Positions 17,176 through 25,844 of a stretch of DNA of 64,000 nt are shown here, one piece after another (position 1 is the first letter of the stretch; each line of letters starts with the position of its first letter). Under the pieces are notes generated by a model. It searched no databases. It saw only the letters and a list, made by a program, of their open reading frames with translations, and was not told where the DNA came from. Both the position numbers and the translations under genes were made by a program. The stretch comes from Bacillaceae bacterium OF18-1A (GTDB taxonomy: Bacteria > Bacillota > Bacilli > Bacillales > Bacillaceae_G), in assembly GCA_027694045.1 (NCBI GenBank), contig JAQEWB010000009.1, forward strand, positions 1 through 64,000. Direction: 5' to 3'.

Positions 17176-17212
17176 AAAAAGAACTTGTAGCGAGTGCTGC
17201 AAGTTCTTTTTT
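17175..17212 (+). terminator. Terminator of the DUF2871 gene
   Basis: AAAAGAACTTG-TAGC and GC-CAAGTTCTTTT type arms with a short loop and T run. Confidence 0.88.
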
Positions 17213-17292
17213 GTGTATAATAATCTTATTTTTCTAATTATTTTGTATAAAAATGGTATACTTATTTTAAAATTAAAAAAGGAGAGTTAGTG

Positions 17293-18684
17293 ATGGAAAT
17301 AACAATTGAACATTTAGTAAATGAATTAAAGGATATACTTCCTGAAGATCGAGTAGTAATCAATACGACAGTAAGAGAGTTACATAGTAAAGATGAATCA
17401 TATCACACTAGTAGTTTACCTGATGTAGTTGTTTTTCCGAAAACGACTGAAGAAGTTAGCGAAATAATGAAAGTAGCGAGTGAGCATAAAAAACCTGTCG
17501 TTCCTTTCGGTGTAGGTTCTAGTTTAGAAGGACACATTATTCCATATGAAAAAGGAATCACAATGGACTTTTCACTTATGAATAAAATACTTGAAATAAG
17601 AGAGAAAGATTTTCTTGTGAGGGTACAGCCAGGAGTAACTCGCTCTCAGCTCAATAAAGAATTGAAAAAGTACGGTCTGTTTTTTAGTGTAGATCCAGGG
17701 GCAGATGCAACATTAGGTGGAATGGCTGCTACGAATGCGAGCGGAACCACAGCGGTAAGATATGGAGTTATGCGTGATCAAGTTCGTGATTTAGAGGTGG
17801 TACTTGCTGATGGACAAGTGATACATACTGGTAATTTAGCTGCGAAGTCATCATCAGGTTATCATTTAAATGGTATTTTCGTAGGATCAGAGGGTACGCT
17901 TGGATGCTTTACAGAACTAACGTTAAAAGTATACGGCATACCAGAACATGTGATGGCGGCGCGAGCATCGTTTCCAACTATAAATGATGCAGTAGAAGCT
18001 GTTATTAACATATTGCAAGCGGGTATTCCAATTGCTCGAATTGAACTCGTTGATGAACTATCGATGAAACAAGTAAATCATTATAATGAAACAAGTTACA
18101 GAGAAGAGCCTACACTGTTTTTAGAGTTTCATGGCAATGAAGCAGGACTAAAGCAAGACATTGAATTTACGAAAGAAATTGTTCTTGATCATAAATGTAA
18201 AGAAATTGCGTTTGAGACAGAAACAGCGGCAAGAAATAAATTATGGGATGCAAGACATAACTTAGCATACTCATATGTGCATAGTTATCCTGGTAAAAAG
18301 CTAATGAGTACAGATGTATGTGTACCAATTTCAGAATTAGCTGGCGCGATTCATCATGCGAAAGAAGTATTAGAGAAAGTAGGTCTAATTGGTGGTATCC
18401 TTGGCCATGTTGGGGACGGGAATTTCCATGTGCTTTTAATGATTAATCCAAATGATAAAGAAGAAGTGAAAAAAGCAGACGAAATAAATGAAAGTATCGT
18501 TCTATATGCTCTTAAACGAGGCGGAACGTGTACGGGAGAACATGGCGTAGGAATCGGAAAACGGAAGTACCAGGAAGAAGAACATGGGGCGGCATTACTC
18601 GTAATGGAAAAAATAAAGAAAGCTCTTGACCCGCAAAATATTTTGAATCCGAATAAAGTGTTCAAGTTGAAGGATAGGGGATGA
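17293..18684 (+). CDS. FAD-linked oxidase, GlcD / D-lactate dehydrogenase type
   Basis: 463 residues of the FAD-binding type 4 (VAO) fold. It oxidises a 2-hydroxy acid such as D-lactate or glycolate and passes electrons on. FAD-binding segments are VVPFGVGSSLEGHIIP and GGMAATNASGTTAVRYGVMRD; the C-terminal cap has the conserved GHVGDGNFHV and TGEHGVGIGK, where the histidines line the active site. Length and motifs agree with stand-alone GlcD/Dld proteins; no iron-sulfur partner gene is adjacent. The ATG at 17293 lies six bases after GGAGAG. The next small gene starts seven bases after its stop, so the two are probably co-transcribed. Confidence 0.9.
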   Translation: MEITIEHLVNELKDILPEDRVVINTTVRELHSKDESYHTSSLPDVVVFPKTTEEVSEIMKVASEHKKPVVPFGVGSSLEGHIIPYEKGITMDFSLMNKILEIREKDFLVRVQPGVTRSQLNKELKKYGLFFSVDPGADATLGGMAATNASGTTAVRYGVMRDQVRDLEVVLADGQVIHTGNLAAKSSSGYHLNGIFVGSEGTLGCFTELTLKVYGIPEHVMAARASFPTINDAVEAVINILQAGIPIARIELVDELSMKQVNHYNETSYREEPTLFLEFHGNEAGLKQDIEFTKEIVLDHKCKEIAFETETAARNKLWDARHNLAYSYVHSYPGKKLMSTDVCVPISELAGAIHHAKEVLEKVGLIGGILGHVGDGNFHVLLMINPNDKEEVKKADEINESIVLYALKRGGTCTGEHGVGIGKRKYQEEEHGAALLVMEKIKKALDPQNILNPNKVFKLKDRG

Positions 18685-18690
18685 TAAAAT

Positions 18691-19038
18691 GTGCAAAAAC
18701 GTATTATACATTGTGAAGGCCTAATTATATTATTAGCCACGATTTATATGTATTCATTATATGAATTTAGTTGGATTATATTTTTAGTGTTTCTTTTAAC
18801 GCCGGATTTATCAGCGTTAGCATACGGTATAAATAATCATGTTGGTGCAAAAATCTATAATGTATTTCACACATATACCATATCCATATTACTTGTTTTA
18901 ATAGGTGTCTATTTTAAAATAGATACCGTTATAATGGCAGGCTTAATATGGACGGCGCATATCGGAATGGATCGAATGTTTGGATATGGATTGAAATATG
19001 AGACAGATTTTAAAGATACTCATATTCAAAGGTTATAA
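18691..19038 (+). CDS. DUF4260-type small membrane protein
   Basis: 115 residues with about four hydrophobic segments and the C-terminal signature HIGMDRMFGYGLKYETDFKDTHI, which I associate with DUF4260 proteins (sometimes labelled YdjM-like). Function unknown. The start is GTG at 18691, only seven bases after the oxidase stop, with GGGG-type pairing upstream. It forms a likely operon with the FAD oxidase and perhaps GrpB, though a role in hydroxy-acid oxidation is not implied. Confidence 0.78.
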   Translation: MQKRIIHCEGLIILLATIYMYSLYEFSWIIFLVFLLTPDLSALAYGINNHVGAKIYNVFHTYTISILLVLIGVYFKIDTVIMAGLIWTAHIGMDRMFGYGLKYETDFKDTHIQRL

Positions 19039-19061
19039 TTGTTTTTGAGAAGAGGGACATA

Positions 19062-19589
19062 TTGAAACAGAGAATTACTATCGAAGAATATAACATTAAA
19101 TGGGAAAGTGAATTTTATAAACTACAAACTCTCATTAAAGATGTAATGGAAGGCAATATTTTATTTATTGAACATGTTGGGAGTACATCTGTTAAAGGAC
19201 TTGCATCGAAGCAAATATTAGACATTGATGTTGTCATAGAAGATTACGAAATTTTTCCTGAAGTAGTAAAAAAGCTTGAAACGGTAGGGTACTATCACCA
19301 ACTAGAGTGGAGCTTCAAAGGGAGAGAAGCGTTTGGAAGAAAGGATGCTTTCGTTCCATGGAGTGAGGAAAATACAGTTTGGATAGAACATCATCTATAT
19401 GTGTGTGATAAGAATAGTGAAGAGCTAAAAAGACATGTAGCGTTTCGGGATTACCTTCGTAAACATGATGATGTTGCTATTGAATATGGTCGTTTAAAGA
19501 AAAAGTTAGCAAGAGAGTCGAAAAATCGAGTTAGCTATACGGAAGGAAAGACAGCTTTTATTACAGCAATATTAAAAAAGATAAACTAA
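19062..19589 (+). CDS. GrpB family nucleotidyltransferase-fold protein
   Basis: 175 residues. HVGSTSVKGLASKQILDIDVVIED carries the G-S-x9-D-x-D pattern of the nucleotidyltransferase fold found in GrpB/UPF0157 proteins, which also occur fused to dephospho-CoA kinase. The C-terminal half has the usual HHLYVCDKNSEELKRHVAFRDYLR and YTEGKTAFI. Function is not firmly established. The start is TTG at 19062 after AGAGGG. It follows the DUF4260 gene by 23 bases and could be in the same transcript. Confidence 0.88.
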   Translation: MKQRITIEEYNIKWESEFYKLQTLIKDVMEGNILFIEHVGSTSVKGLASKQILDIDVVIEDYEIFPEVVKKLETVGYYHQLEWSFKGREAFGRKDAFVPWSEENTVWIEHHLYVCDKNSEELKRHVAFRDYLRKHDDVAIEYGRLKKKLARESKNRVSYTEGKTAFITAILKKIN

Positions 19590-19721
19590 GGCGGCAGAAG
19601 TACATGCGGCCTATTTTTTTAGATAGGAATCTGCCATTATAAAACAAATACAAACTGGCCCTGTTGGGTGCTGTGCGACTCAAATATAATGAGAAATAAA
19701 AGATTGGAAAAGAGGGAATTT

Positions 19722-20321
19722 ATGTACATACCAAAATACTTCGCAATACAAGATGAAGAGATGAAGTGCGAAATAATCGAACAAAATAGCTTTGCAACAC
19801 TATTCTCTCAACATAATGGAGAGCCATATGCAACGCATTTACCGTTGTTGCTAAATAGAGAAACACTCACATTACACGGGCACTTTGCACGTCCGAATGA
19901 ACAGTGGAGAGATACTAGGGATCAGCAAGTACTAGCTATCTTTCAAGGACCGCATAGTTATATCTCTCCTTCATGGTATGAAACAAAAAATGCAGTACCA
20001 ACCTGGAATTATGTTGCAGTACATGTATACGGTGAATTAGAAATTGTTGAGGATGAACAGGAATTATTAAATTCTCTTCAAGATTTATTACATACATATG
20101 AAGATCCAAAGAGTGCCTACTCACTTGATGATGTAGACCCGAATTATATGGCGGGATTAAGTAAGGGGATAGTTGGATTCAAAATAAAGATAAATAAAAT
20201 AGAAGGAAAAGCGAAGTTAAGTCAAAATCATTCTGTGGAAAGAAGAAAATTAGTTGTGGGGGAACTTGAGAAAGTTAATAGTGAGGGGAGTAGGGGGATT
20301 GCAGGGTTGATGAGAAGATAG
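19722..20321 (+). CDS. PaiB-like FMN-binding negative transcriptional regulator
   Basis: 199 residues, close to the usual PaiB length of about 207. Typical features are MYIPKYFAIQDEE, FATLFSQHNGEPYATHLPL, LHGHFARPNEQWRD, and the strongly conserved FQGPHSYISPSWYETKNAVPTWNY. In B. subtilis PaiB acts with PaiA on protease and sporulation genes; the biochemical role is unclear, and the fold is a split-barrel flavin binder. The ATG at 19722 has AGAGGGAA before it. No paiA neighbour is present. A terminator follows. Confidence 0.88.
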   Translation: MYIPKYFAIQDEEMKCEIIEQNSFATLFSQHNGEPYATHLPLLLNRETLTLHGHFARPNEQWRDTRDQQVLAIFQGPHSYISPSWYETKNAVPTWNYVAVHVYGELEIVEDEQELLNSLQDLLHTYEDPKSAYSLDDVDPNYMAGLSKGIVGFKIKINKIEGKAKLSQNHSVERRKLVVGELEKVNSEGSRGIAGLMRR

Positions 20322-20362
20322 AGTTTACTTGAAAGGGAAACATTCTAAATAAGTGTATTTAA

Positions 20363-20396
20363 AAAGACCTTCTTAATTGAAGGTCTTTCGTTTTTT
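20363..20396. terminator. Terminator between paiB-like and phr genes
   Basis: AAAGACCTTC and GAAGGTCTTT arms with T6 on the plus side. It also lies just beyond the minus-strand phr stop. Confidence 0.88.
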
Positions 20397-20583
20397 AAAG
20401 TGCTTTTTCAGCTGTTGTTTGGTTGTAATCTTTGCTTACGTCAACAGATTGAACAAAGTCAGGTCTTTGTGGTGCAGGGAAATCAGCGTGGCCTGCTTGA
20501 TATGTAAATGAGCTATTTATCCCAATAGACACAATTCCGATAGCAGACAATCCTAATACGATAGAACTAATTTTTTTAATCAT
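20395..20583 (-). CDS. Phr-type pro-signalling peptide
   Basis: 62 residues: a basic N-terminus, a hydrophobic core (SSIVLGLSAIGIVSIGI), and a polar tail that could be cut after GHA to release DFPAPQRPDFVQ and beyond. Its start overlaps the stop of the Rap-type gene (ATGA), which is the classical rap-phr arrangement. Phr precursors are exported, trimmed to 5-7 residue peptides, re-imported by Opp and bind the TPR domain of the cognate Rap. The mature peptide is not certain: candidates lie in the Pro-rich stretch or at the C-terminal end YNQTTAEKAL. Confidence 0.75.
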   Translation of the reverse strand: MIKKISSIVLGLSAIGIVSIGINSSFTYQAGHADFPAPQRPDFVQSVDVSKDYNQTTAEKAL

Positions 20584-21674
20584 TTTAGAGCTCCTTTCTC
20601 AAACGTTTTTTCTTTTGCTTGTAACGCTTTATGAAAATATTCACTTGCTTTTATGTGATTATTTTCATTGTAAAGTTTAATCGCTAATTTTTCTGAATAT
20701 TCTTGAGTGTAGTTATATAAAGATTCTTTGTCGAAATACGTAATTCCTTCAAGAATAATTTTTTCTAAGTCCTCAGCAGACTCATTATTGTTAAGTGACT
20801 CTAAAATTTTAAAATGAAGCATATATTCTTCATTATTTAGTTCCGTACAAATTTTTAATCCCTTTTTAATGAATTGATTTGCAACATTTATTTCACCAAG
20901 CTTAGAATGCTCTCTAGCTTGTAAGAAGATTGCTTTGAAATGAGTAGGCATTTTTGTCGTCACTTCAGATAGATGACGAATAGCTAATATCGATAAGTTT
21001 TGATTAGCATATAACCATCCTAAGTTATTACGAACCCTTAAAAGTAATGATTCTTCATTTTTTTTCTGTAAAATATTGATTGCTGAATTGTATTTTTCCT
21101 CTGCTTGCTCGTATTGTTTTAAATATACAAATGCCGCTCCTAATACGCTTTCACAAGAAGCGATGTTCGTTTCGTATCCTAAAGTTTTAATGAAGAGTTC
21201 TTTCGCTTTAGTTGCATATTCAATAGCCTCAATTGGTTGATAAAAATGATAATGGAAAATAGCCATTCGATAATAAAACTCACCTTGCTCTAAATCATCA
21301 GAAGTGTTTATTAGTAGTTTCTCAGCCTTTTCATACTGTTCACTTGCTAAATTATAGTTTGTTATTAAAGTAGCATAAACCGCTTTAAACAAATGGTAAT
21401 AATAAGAAAGTGGGTGGTTAGATGAGATTGTATAAGAATCTATCTTATCAAAACTATCTTTTGCAATGCTTAAACTATCTGTTAAAACTTTATAACGAAA
21501 ATCTAGTAAAGAATGGTATAGTGCTAAGTTTTCATCTTCTTTAAAGTTTAGTTCTTTTTCTTCAAGCTCATGTTTTAAATTTGTCGCCTGTGTAACATCT
21601 TGCTTTAGCATAGATAGATACCAGTCATTAAATAGTTTCATAACTTGTTCATTACCCTGTAATTGAACGTTCAT
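20580..21674 (-). CDS. Rap family protein (aspartate phosphatase, TPR)
   Basis: 364 residues, the usual Rap length. The N-terminal helical bundle begins VMKLFNDWYLSMLKQDVTQA, matching the Rap pattern of a W-Y-containing helix. The rest is a row of about six TPR-like repeats (for example EQGEFYYRMAIFHYHFYQPIEAI and CESVLGAAFVYLKQYEQAEEK). Raps dephosphorylate Spo0F or block response regulators such as ComA, so it probably tunes sporulation or another late programme. Its partner peptide gene overlaps the stop codon. No HTH domain is seen, so it is a Rap rather than a PlcR/NprR-type activator. The target is not deducible. Confidence 0.88.
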   Translation of the reverse strand: MNVQLQGNEQVMKLFNDWYLSMLKQDVTQATNLKHELEEKELNFKEDENLALYHSLLDFRYKVLTDSLSIAKDSFDKIDSYTISSNHPLSYYYHLFKAVYATLITNYNLASEQYEKAEKLLINTSDDLEQGEFYYRMAIFHYHFYQPIEAIEYATKAKELFIKTLGYETNIASCESVLGAAFVYLKQYEQAEEKYNSAINILQKKNEESLLLRVRNNLGWLYANQNLSILAIRHLSEVTTKMPTHFKAIFLQAREHSKLGEINVANQFIKKGLKICTELNNEEYMLHFKILESLNNNESAEDLEKIILEGITYFDKESLYNYTQEYSEKLAIKLYNENNHIKASEYFHKALQAKEKTFEKGALK

Positions 21675-21887
21675 AAAATCCCCTCGCTTTTTTGAATATT
21701 CTTATAAATTATGTTATCAAAAATAACAATATTTAGAAATGGGGTTTTATATTTCTCAATATTTGTTTAGTAGATTTACTATTAAGTCTATTGGAGTGAA
21801 GTGGAGTTGGTTTTATGGTTTACAGTGAGAGAAGAGGGGATATAATTAGGCCATTGAAATATGTTTAAGTGTTCTGTTGAGGGTATA

Positions 21888-21928
21888 AAAAAGATGTGTT
21901 CATAACAATTGTATGAACACATCTTTTT
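21888..21928 (-). terminator. Terminator of selO
   Basis: 17-base perfect arms (21888-21904, 21912-21928) with A and T ends, just beyond the selO stop. The remaining bases up to 21674 hold no visible gene. Confidence 0.9.
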
Positions 21929-21937
21929 ATGAAACAA

Positions 21938-23404
21938 TCAAGTCCCACAAAAAGTACGATAAGGACGATTCGTCGGTGCGGGTGGAACGCAGTATTCTTC
22001 CTGATCCGTAGAGTATGCATAAGGGTTGGATAAAGCTTCAAGAAGCTTCTCCATTACACTATAGTCGCCATTTGTAACAGCTGCTTCTAATGCTTCTTCT
22101 ACGCGGTGGTTCCTTGGGATAATCGATGGATTATTATTTTTCATCAGCTCGTAGGCGTTCGCTTTTGATTCGTCTTGTTGTTCTAATCGAGATTGCCACT
22201 CATTGTACCATTCTTTAAATTCAGTGCTATCGAAGAAAGGGCTACTTTCTAACGTATTAAGAGTTAAAGAACGGAAAGTATTTGTGTAATCCGCTTTATA
22301 TTGCTCCATCATTTTTAAAAGTTTCTCAATAAGTGATCGATCTTGTTCTACGTTGCTAAATAGTCCTAATTTCTTTTTCATTCCAAGGAACCAATTGTTT
22401 TCATACTGTACACTAAATTTTGAAATTTCGTCTTGGGCAATCTTTAATGCTTCTTCTTCATCTTCGTGTAGGATTGGTATTAAAGATTCAGCTAATCGAG
22501 CGAGATCCCATGCTGCCATATATGGTTGGTTTCCATATGCATAACGGCCTTGTGTGTCAATGGAGCTAAATACTGTTCCTTGGTCGTAATTGTCCATAAA
22601 TGCACAAGGGCCGTAATCAATCGTTTCGCCACTAATTGTTATATTGTCGGTATTCATTACACCGTGGATAAACCCAACGAGTTGCCATTTTGCGATGAGG
22701 CTTGCTTGTCTTTTAATGACTTCTCTTAGTAATGCAGTATATCGGTTTTCATGAGATTCAATTTCTGGATAATGTCTTTTAATCGTATAGTCAGCTAGCG
22801 ATTTAAGATCCTCGATTGAGCTACGAGCTGCAGCGTATTGGAAAGTACCAACGCGTATATGACTACTAGCTACTCTAGTTAAAATTGCTCCAGGTAACTT
22901 TGTTTCACGGTAAGTTGGTTCACCAGTTGTAACAACAGCTAAACTACGAGTAGTCGGAATATCAAGTGCATACATTGCTTCGCTAATAATATATTCACGT
23001 AGCATCGGACCAAGGGCAGCACGACCGTCACCGCGGCGTGAATATGGAGTAGGGCCAGAGCCTTTTAATTGAATATCAAAACGATTACCTGATGGAGTAA
23101 TTTGTTCACCTATTAAAAGGGCACGACCGTCGCCTAACATATTAAAATGTCCGAATTGATGACCAGCGTATGCTTGGGCTAATGGATGAGCGCCTTCTGG
23201 GATGGCGTTACCAGCGAAAATAGCAATTTCAGCTTCCTTTTTCAGTTCTTCAGGGTTAAAGCCAAGAGATATCGCTAGTGAATGATTTAGTTTCACTAGC
23301 TCGGGTGAACTTACGGGAGTAGGGGGGATTTCTGTATAAAATGAATGTGGCAAAGTAGCATAACTATTATCTAAATTCCAACCTACTTCATTATTTTTAG
23401 TCAT
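21938..23404 (-). CDS. selO: Protein adenylyltransferase SelO (YdiU, pseudokinase fold)
   Basis: 488 residues, full length for the family. SelO transfers AMP from ATP to protein hydroxyls and is linked to redox stress. Conserved blocks: [100 protein letters not shown], and the C-terminal [18 protein letters not shown] with the Cys that is selenocysteine in some eukaryotic homologues. GGAGGAGA precedes the ATG. It is transcribed alone. Confidence 0.96.
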   Translation of the reverse strand: MTKNNEVGWNLDNSYATLPHSFYTEIPPTPVSSPELVKLNHSLAISLGFNPEELKKEAEIAIFAGNAIPEGAHPLAQAYAGHQFGHFNMLGDGRALLIGEQITPSGNRFDIQLKGSGPTPYSRRGDGRAALGPMLREYIISEAMYALDIPTTRSLAVVTTGEPTYRETKLPGAILTRVASSHIRVGTFQYAAARSSIEDLKSLADYTIKRHYPEIESHENRYTALLREVIKRQASLIAKWQLVGFIHGVMNTDNITISGETIDYGPCAFMDNYDQGTVFSSIDTQGRYAYGNQPYMAAWDLARLAESLIPILHEDEEEALKIAQDEISKFSVQYENNWFLGMKKKLGLFSNVEQDRSLIEKLLKMMEQYKADYTNTFRSLTLNTLESSPFFDSTEFKEWYNEWQSRLEQQDESKANAYELMKNNNPSIIPRNHRVEEALEAAVTNGDYSVMEKLLEALSNPYAYSTDQEEYCVPPAPTNRPYRTFCGT

Positions 23405-23546
23405 TTTATCTCCTCCTTGCTTATTTTTTATTATGTATTTGTACGTATGTATTCTTTGTAAAGTTAACTAAAAGTATAATGTATTATTTCCCCTTGCAAT
23501 CTATTGTAAGGACTTCAGTGCACTATGTCTATTTAACAGCAAATAT

Positions 23547-23577
23547 AAAACCTCCATTTTACGAAAATGGAGGTTTT
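23547..23577 (-). terminator. Terminator of the oxidoreductase gene
   Basis: AAAACCTCCATTTT and AAAATGGAGGTTTT with a 3-base loop, directly after the minus-strand stop. Confidence 0.88.
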
Positions 23578-23581
23578 ATTA

Positions 23582-24580
23582 TTATTTGATTTTTACAATT
23601 ATTTTCCCTTTTGCTCTTCCAGCCTCTGAATACTCCATTGCTTTTTGAGCATCTTCAAAAGGAAAAACTCGATCGATTATCGGTTTGATTTTTCCGGCTT
23701 CAATATAGTTTGCAATAATACGTAATTGATCCCCACTTGGTTTCATAAATAAAAATGAATATTGAGCATTATGCTTTTTTTCAAGTGCAGTAAGTTTTTT
23801 GCTAGCTAATGAAAATAAGAAAGTTTTAAAAAATCCAGAACCAAATTCTTTACCGAAGCGAGCATTCGGCATTCCTGAAACAGAAACAATGTTGCCACCG
23901 CTTTTTATAATATTGAATGATTTTTCAAGTGTTGTCCCGCCGATTGTATCAAATACTGCATCATAATTTGTTAGTATATCTTCAAATTTCTCTGTTTTGT
24001 AATTAATAATTTCATCTGCGCCAAGAGATTTTACTAAATTCGCACCAGCTTCACTGGCAGTTGTTGCAACGGTAGCCCCCATTATTTTTGCTAATTGGAT
24101 AGCGAAAGTACCAACACCACCGGATCCAGCGTGAATTAAAATCTTTTGTCCTTTTTGTAACTGCATAATGTCATGTAATGCTTGATAAGATGTTAAGCCA
24201 ACGAGTGGAATGGATGCTGCTTCCTCAAAACTTAAATTTTTCGGTTTTAAAGCTATATCATCTTCATGAATAGCTATATATTCTGCAAAAGTACCGATTT
24301 TATTTTTTCTTGGGCGTGCATATATTTCATCGCCAACTTTAAAGCGAGTCACTTTTGCGCCAACCTTTACGATAACACCTGAAAAGTCATTTCCAAGAAT
24401 TAGTGGCATGTCATATTTAAGCAACATCTTCACTTTTCCATCGCGTATTTTAAAATCAATTGGGTTAATACTAGCTGCATGAATCTCTGCTAGCACTTCA
24501 TTCTCATTTATTTCAGGAGTGGGTACCTCTATCATACGCATTGGAACTTTCCCATATTTATCAATCACCATTGCTCTCAT
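23582..24580 (-). CDS. NADP-dependent oxidoreductase of the MDR/quinone reductase family
   Basis: 332 residues of the medium-chain dehydrogenase/reductase superfamily without the structural zinc cysteines. N-terminal GroES-like part: AASINPIDFKIRDGKVKM, LGNDFSGVIVKVG, GDEIYARPRK. The Rossmann NADPH site is ILIHAGSGGVGTFAIQLAKIMGA. C-terminal AMEYSEAGRAKGKIIVKIK. Such enzymes reduce quinones or enones. An ArsR-type regulator sits 31 bases upstream in the same direction, so the pair is probably one unit, with the regulator sensing the reactive substrate. Confidence 0.9.
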   Translation of the reverse strand: MRAMVIDKYGKVPMRMIEVPTPEINENEVLAEIHAASINPIDFKIRDGKVKMLLKYDMPLILGNDFSGVIVKVGAKVTRFKVGDEIYARPRKNKIGTFAEYIAIHEDDIALKPKNLSFEEAASIPLVGLTSYQALHDIMQLQKGQKILIHAGSGGVGTFAIQLAKIMGATVATTASEAGANLVKSLGADEIINYKTEKFEDILTNYDAVFDTIGGTTLEKSFNIIKSGGNIVSVSGMPNARFGKEFGSGFFKTFLFSLASKKLTALEKKHNAQYSFLFMKPSGDQLRIIANYIEAGKIKPIIDRVFPFEDAQKAMEYSEAGRAKGKIIVKIK

Positions 24581-24611
24581 TTCTTATACCTCCAAATACT
24601 GTTTCTTTATT

Positions 24612-24947
24612 TCAATAAAAATTGTTCAATAGCTTCTCAATATCTAATACAAGATTTTTTAATAAACCTAATTTTGTACGTATATCAATATAATAAAAGT
24701 TTTTTGTACCTTCTTTTCGCATTAAAATAATACCGGCTTCTCTTAAAATCCTAAGGTGATGTGATACGGCTGGTCGAGAAAGGTGTGTTTGTTTCGTAAT
24801 TTCTCCTACACGTAATCCGGTTTGACATTCTGTTTCCATTAAAACTAACAAAATGGCTTGACGCGTTTCATCACCAATGGCTAATAATACTTTTTGAGAA
24901 TCAATAAAATCTTTTTTTATAACATTTAATTGTTCTTGTTTATTCAT
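24612..24947 (-). CDS. ArsR-type winged-helix regulator
   Basis: 111 residues. The winged helix is clear: LLAIGDETRQAILLVLME, VGEITKQTHLSRPAVSHHLRILREAGIILMRKEGTKNFYYI. The classical metal-binding ELCVC motif of ArsR is absent; one Cys (TECQTG) is present just before the recognition region. A redox or electrophile sensor is therefore more likely than a metal sensor, which is inference. It lies upstream of the oxidoreductase gene and probably controls it. Confidence 0.9.
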   Translation of the reverse strand: MNKQEQLNVIKKDFIDSQKVLLAIGDETRQAILLVLMETECQTGLRVGEITKQTHLSRPAVSHHLRILREAGIILMRKEGTKNFYYIDIRTKLGLLKNLVLDIEKLLNNFY

Positions 24948-25088
24948 TTCAATTACTTTACCTCCGGGTAATTAGTCGAATGGTTTAAGATGATAAACCG
25001 TTATATCGATAAGGTAATGCTACATGATTGTTGAATGAGCTGCAATATTGGGAAAGAAAATCGAGACGAATAAAATGGGTGCGACTTT

Positions 25089-25118
25089 CAACTTACAAAA
25101 TAAAAATATTGTAAGTTG
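25089..25118. promoter_or_regulatory. TetR-type operator, copy 1
   Basis: CAACTTACAA, 10-base A/T-rich spacer, TTGTAAGTTG. The arms are perfect and extend to 13 bases with TTT/AAA. Identical arms and spacing occur at 25172-25201. Confidence 0.8.
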
Positions 25119-25143
25119 AAAAAGGGTATGTTAATCTTATAAC
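25116..25143 (+). promoter_or_regulatory. Sigma-A promoter of the TetR-helD unit
   Basis: TTGAAA (25116-25121), 16-base spacer, TATAAC (25138-25143). The -35 overlaps the right arm of the first operator and the start would lie before the second, the usual layout for autorepression. Confidence 0.55.
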
Positions 25144-25171
25144 CTAATTGAAAAATGAGTTTTTTTACACT

Positions 25172-25201
25172 CAACTTACAAATAATAAAAATTGTAAGTT
25201 G
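25172..25201. promoter_or_regulatory. TetR-type operator, copy 2
   Basis: CAACTTACAA, 10-base spacer, TTGTAAGTTG, placed between promoter and ribosome site of the TetR gene, 83 bases from copy 1. Confidence 0.8.
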
Positions 25202-25229
25202 TTATTTGAATAAATTGGACGGTGAGGAA

Positions 25230-25814
25230 ATGACAGAGAAGGCGTTAACGAAAAATGTTGTTTTAGATGCAGCAGAAAAAGAGTTGATGAAATACGGATG
25301 GAGTAGAACGACACTTGTTAGTATTGCGAAGTCACTTGATGTGAGTCATGCGGCTTTATATTCTTATTTTCGGAGTAAGGCTACATTGCGCGATGCTATT
25401 TTAGAAAGATGGTTGTTCAAGTACTCAGGTCAGCTTGAGAAAATTGCTGGGAAAGATGGAGAGACGGCAACCATTTTACAAGAGTGGTTCTACTGTTTAT
25501 TTCAGCTTAAAAAGAAAGAACTACTTGAAAACGAAGAGTTATTTACATTAAATAGTTCGTTAGTGCAGCAAAAGAATAAAGTTATTCAAGAGCATGAAAA
25601 AAGATTAGTTGGACAACTGGAGAAGGTAATAAACCTTGGGATAGAGCGCAATGAGATTGAAAAACAAGATAGTTTGTTTTTAGCGCATACGTTATTTAGC
25701 TTGCTTTCATCGTTTTATCATCCTGCTTTTTCTGAGAGATGGAAAGAAGAGAGGATAGATGAAGAATTTCAAAAGTCATGGGAAATGGTTGCTCGTGGCA
25801 TTTTTCAAAAGTAA
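25230..25814 (+). CDS. TetR/AcrR family repressor
   Basis: 194 residues. N-terminal HTH: VVLDAAEKELMKYGWSRTTLVSIAKSLDVSHAALYSYFRSKATLRDAI, a textbook TetR DNA-binding domain; the C-terminal part is an all-helical ligand domain without recognisable motif. The ATG at 25230 follows GGTGAGG; a longer in-frame start at 25155 would begin inside the operator region and is rejected. Two identical inverted repeats flank its promoter, so it should repress itself and the following helD gene, which begins 30 bases after the stop. Confidence 0.92.
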   Translation: MTEKALTKNVVLDAAEKELMKYGWSRTTLVSIAKSLDVSHAALYSYFRSKATLRDAILERWLFKYSGQLEKIAGKDGETATILQEWFYCLFQLKKKELLENEELFTLNSSLVQQKNKVIQEHEKRLVGQLEKVINLGIERNEIEKQDSLFLAHTLFSLLSSFYHPAFSERWKEERIDEEFQKSWEMVARGIFQK

Positions 25815-25844
25815 AGAACTATGTATCATATAAGGAGAGATTAT

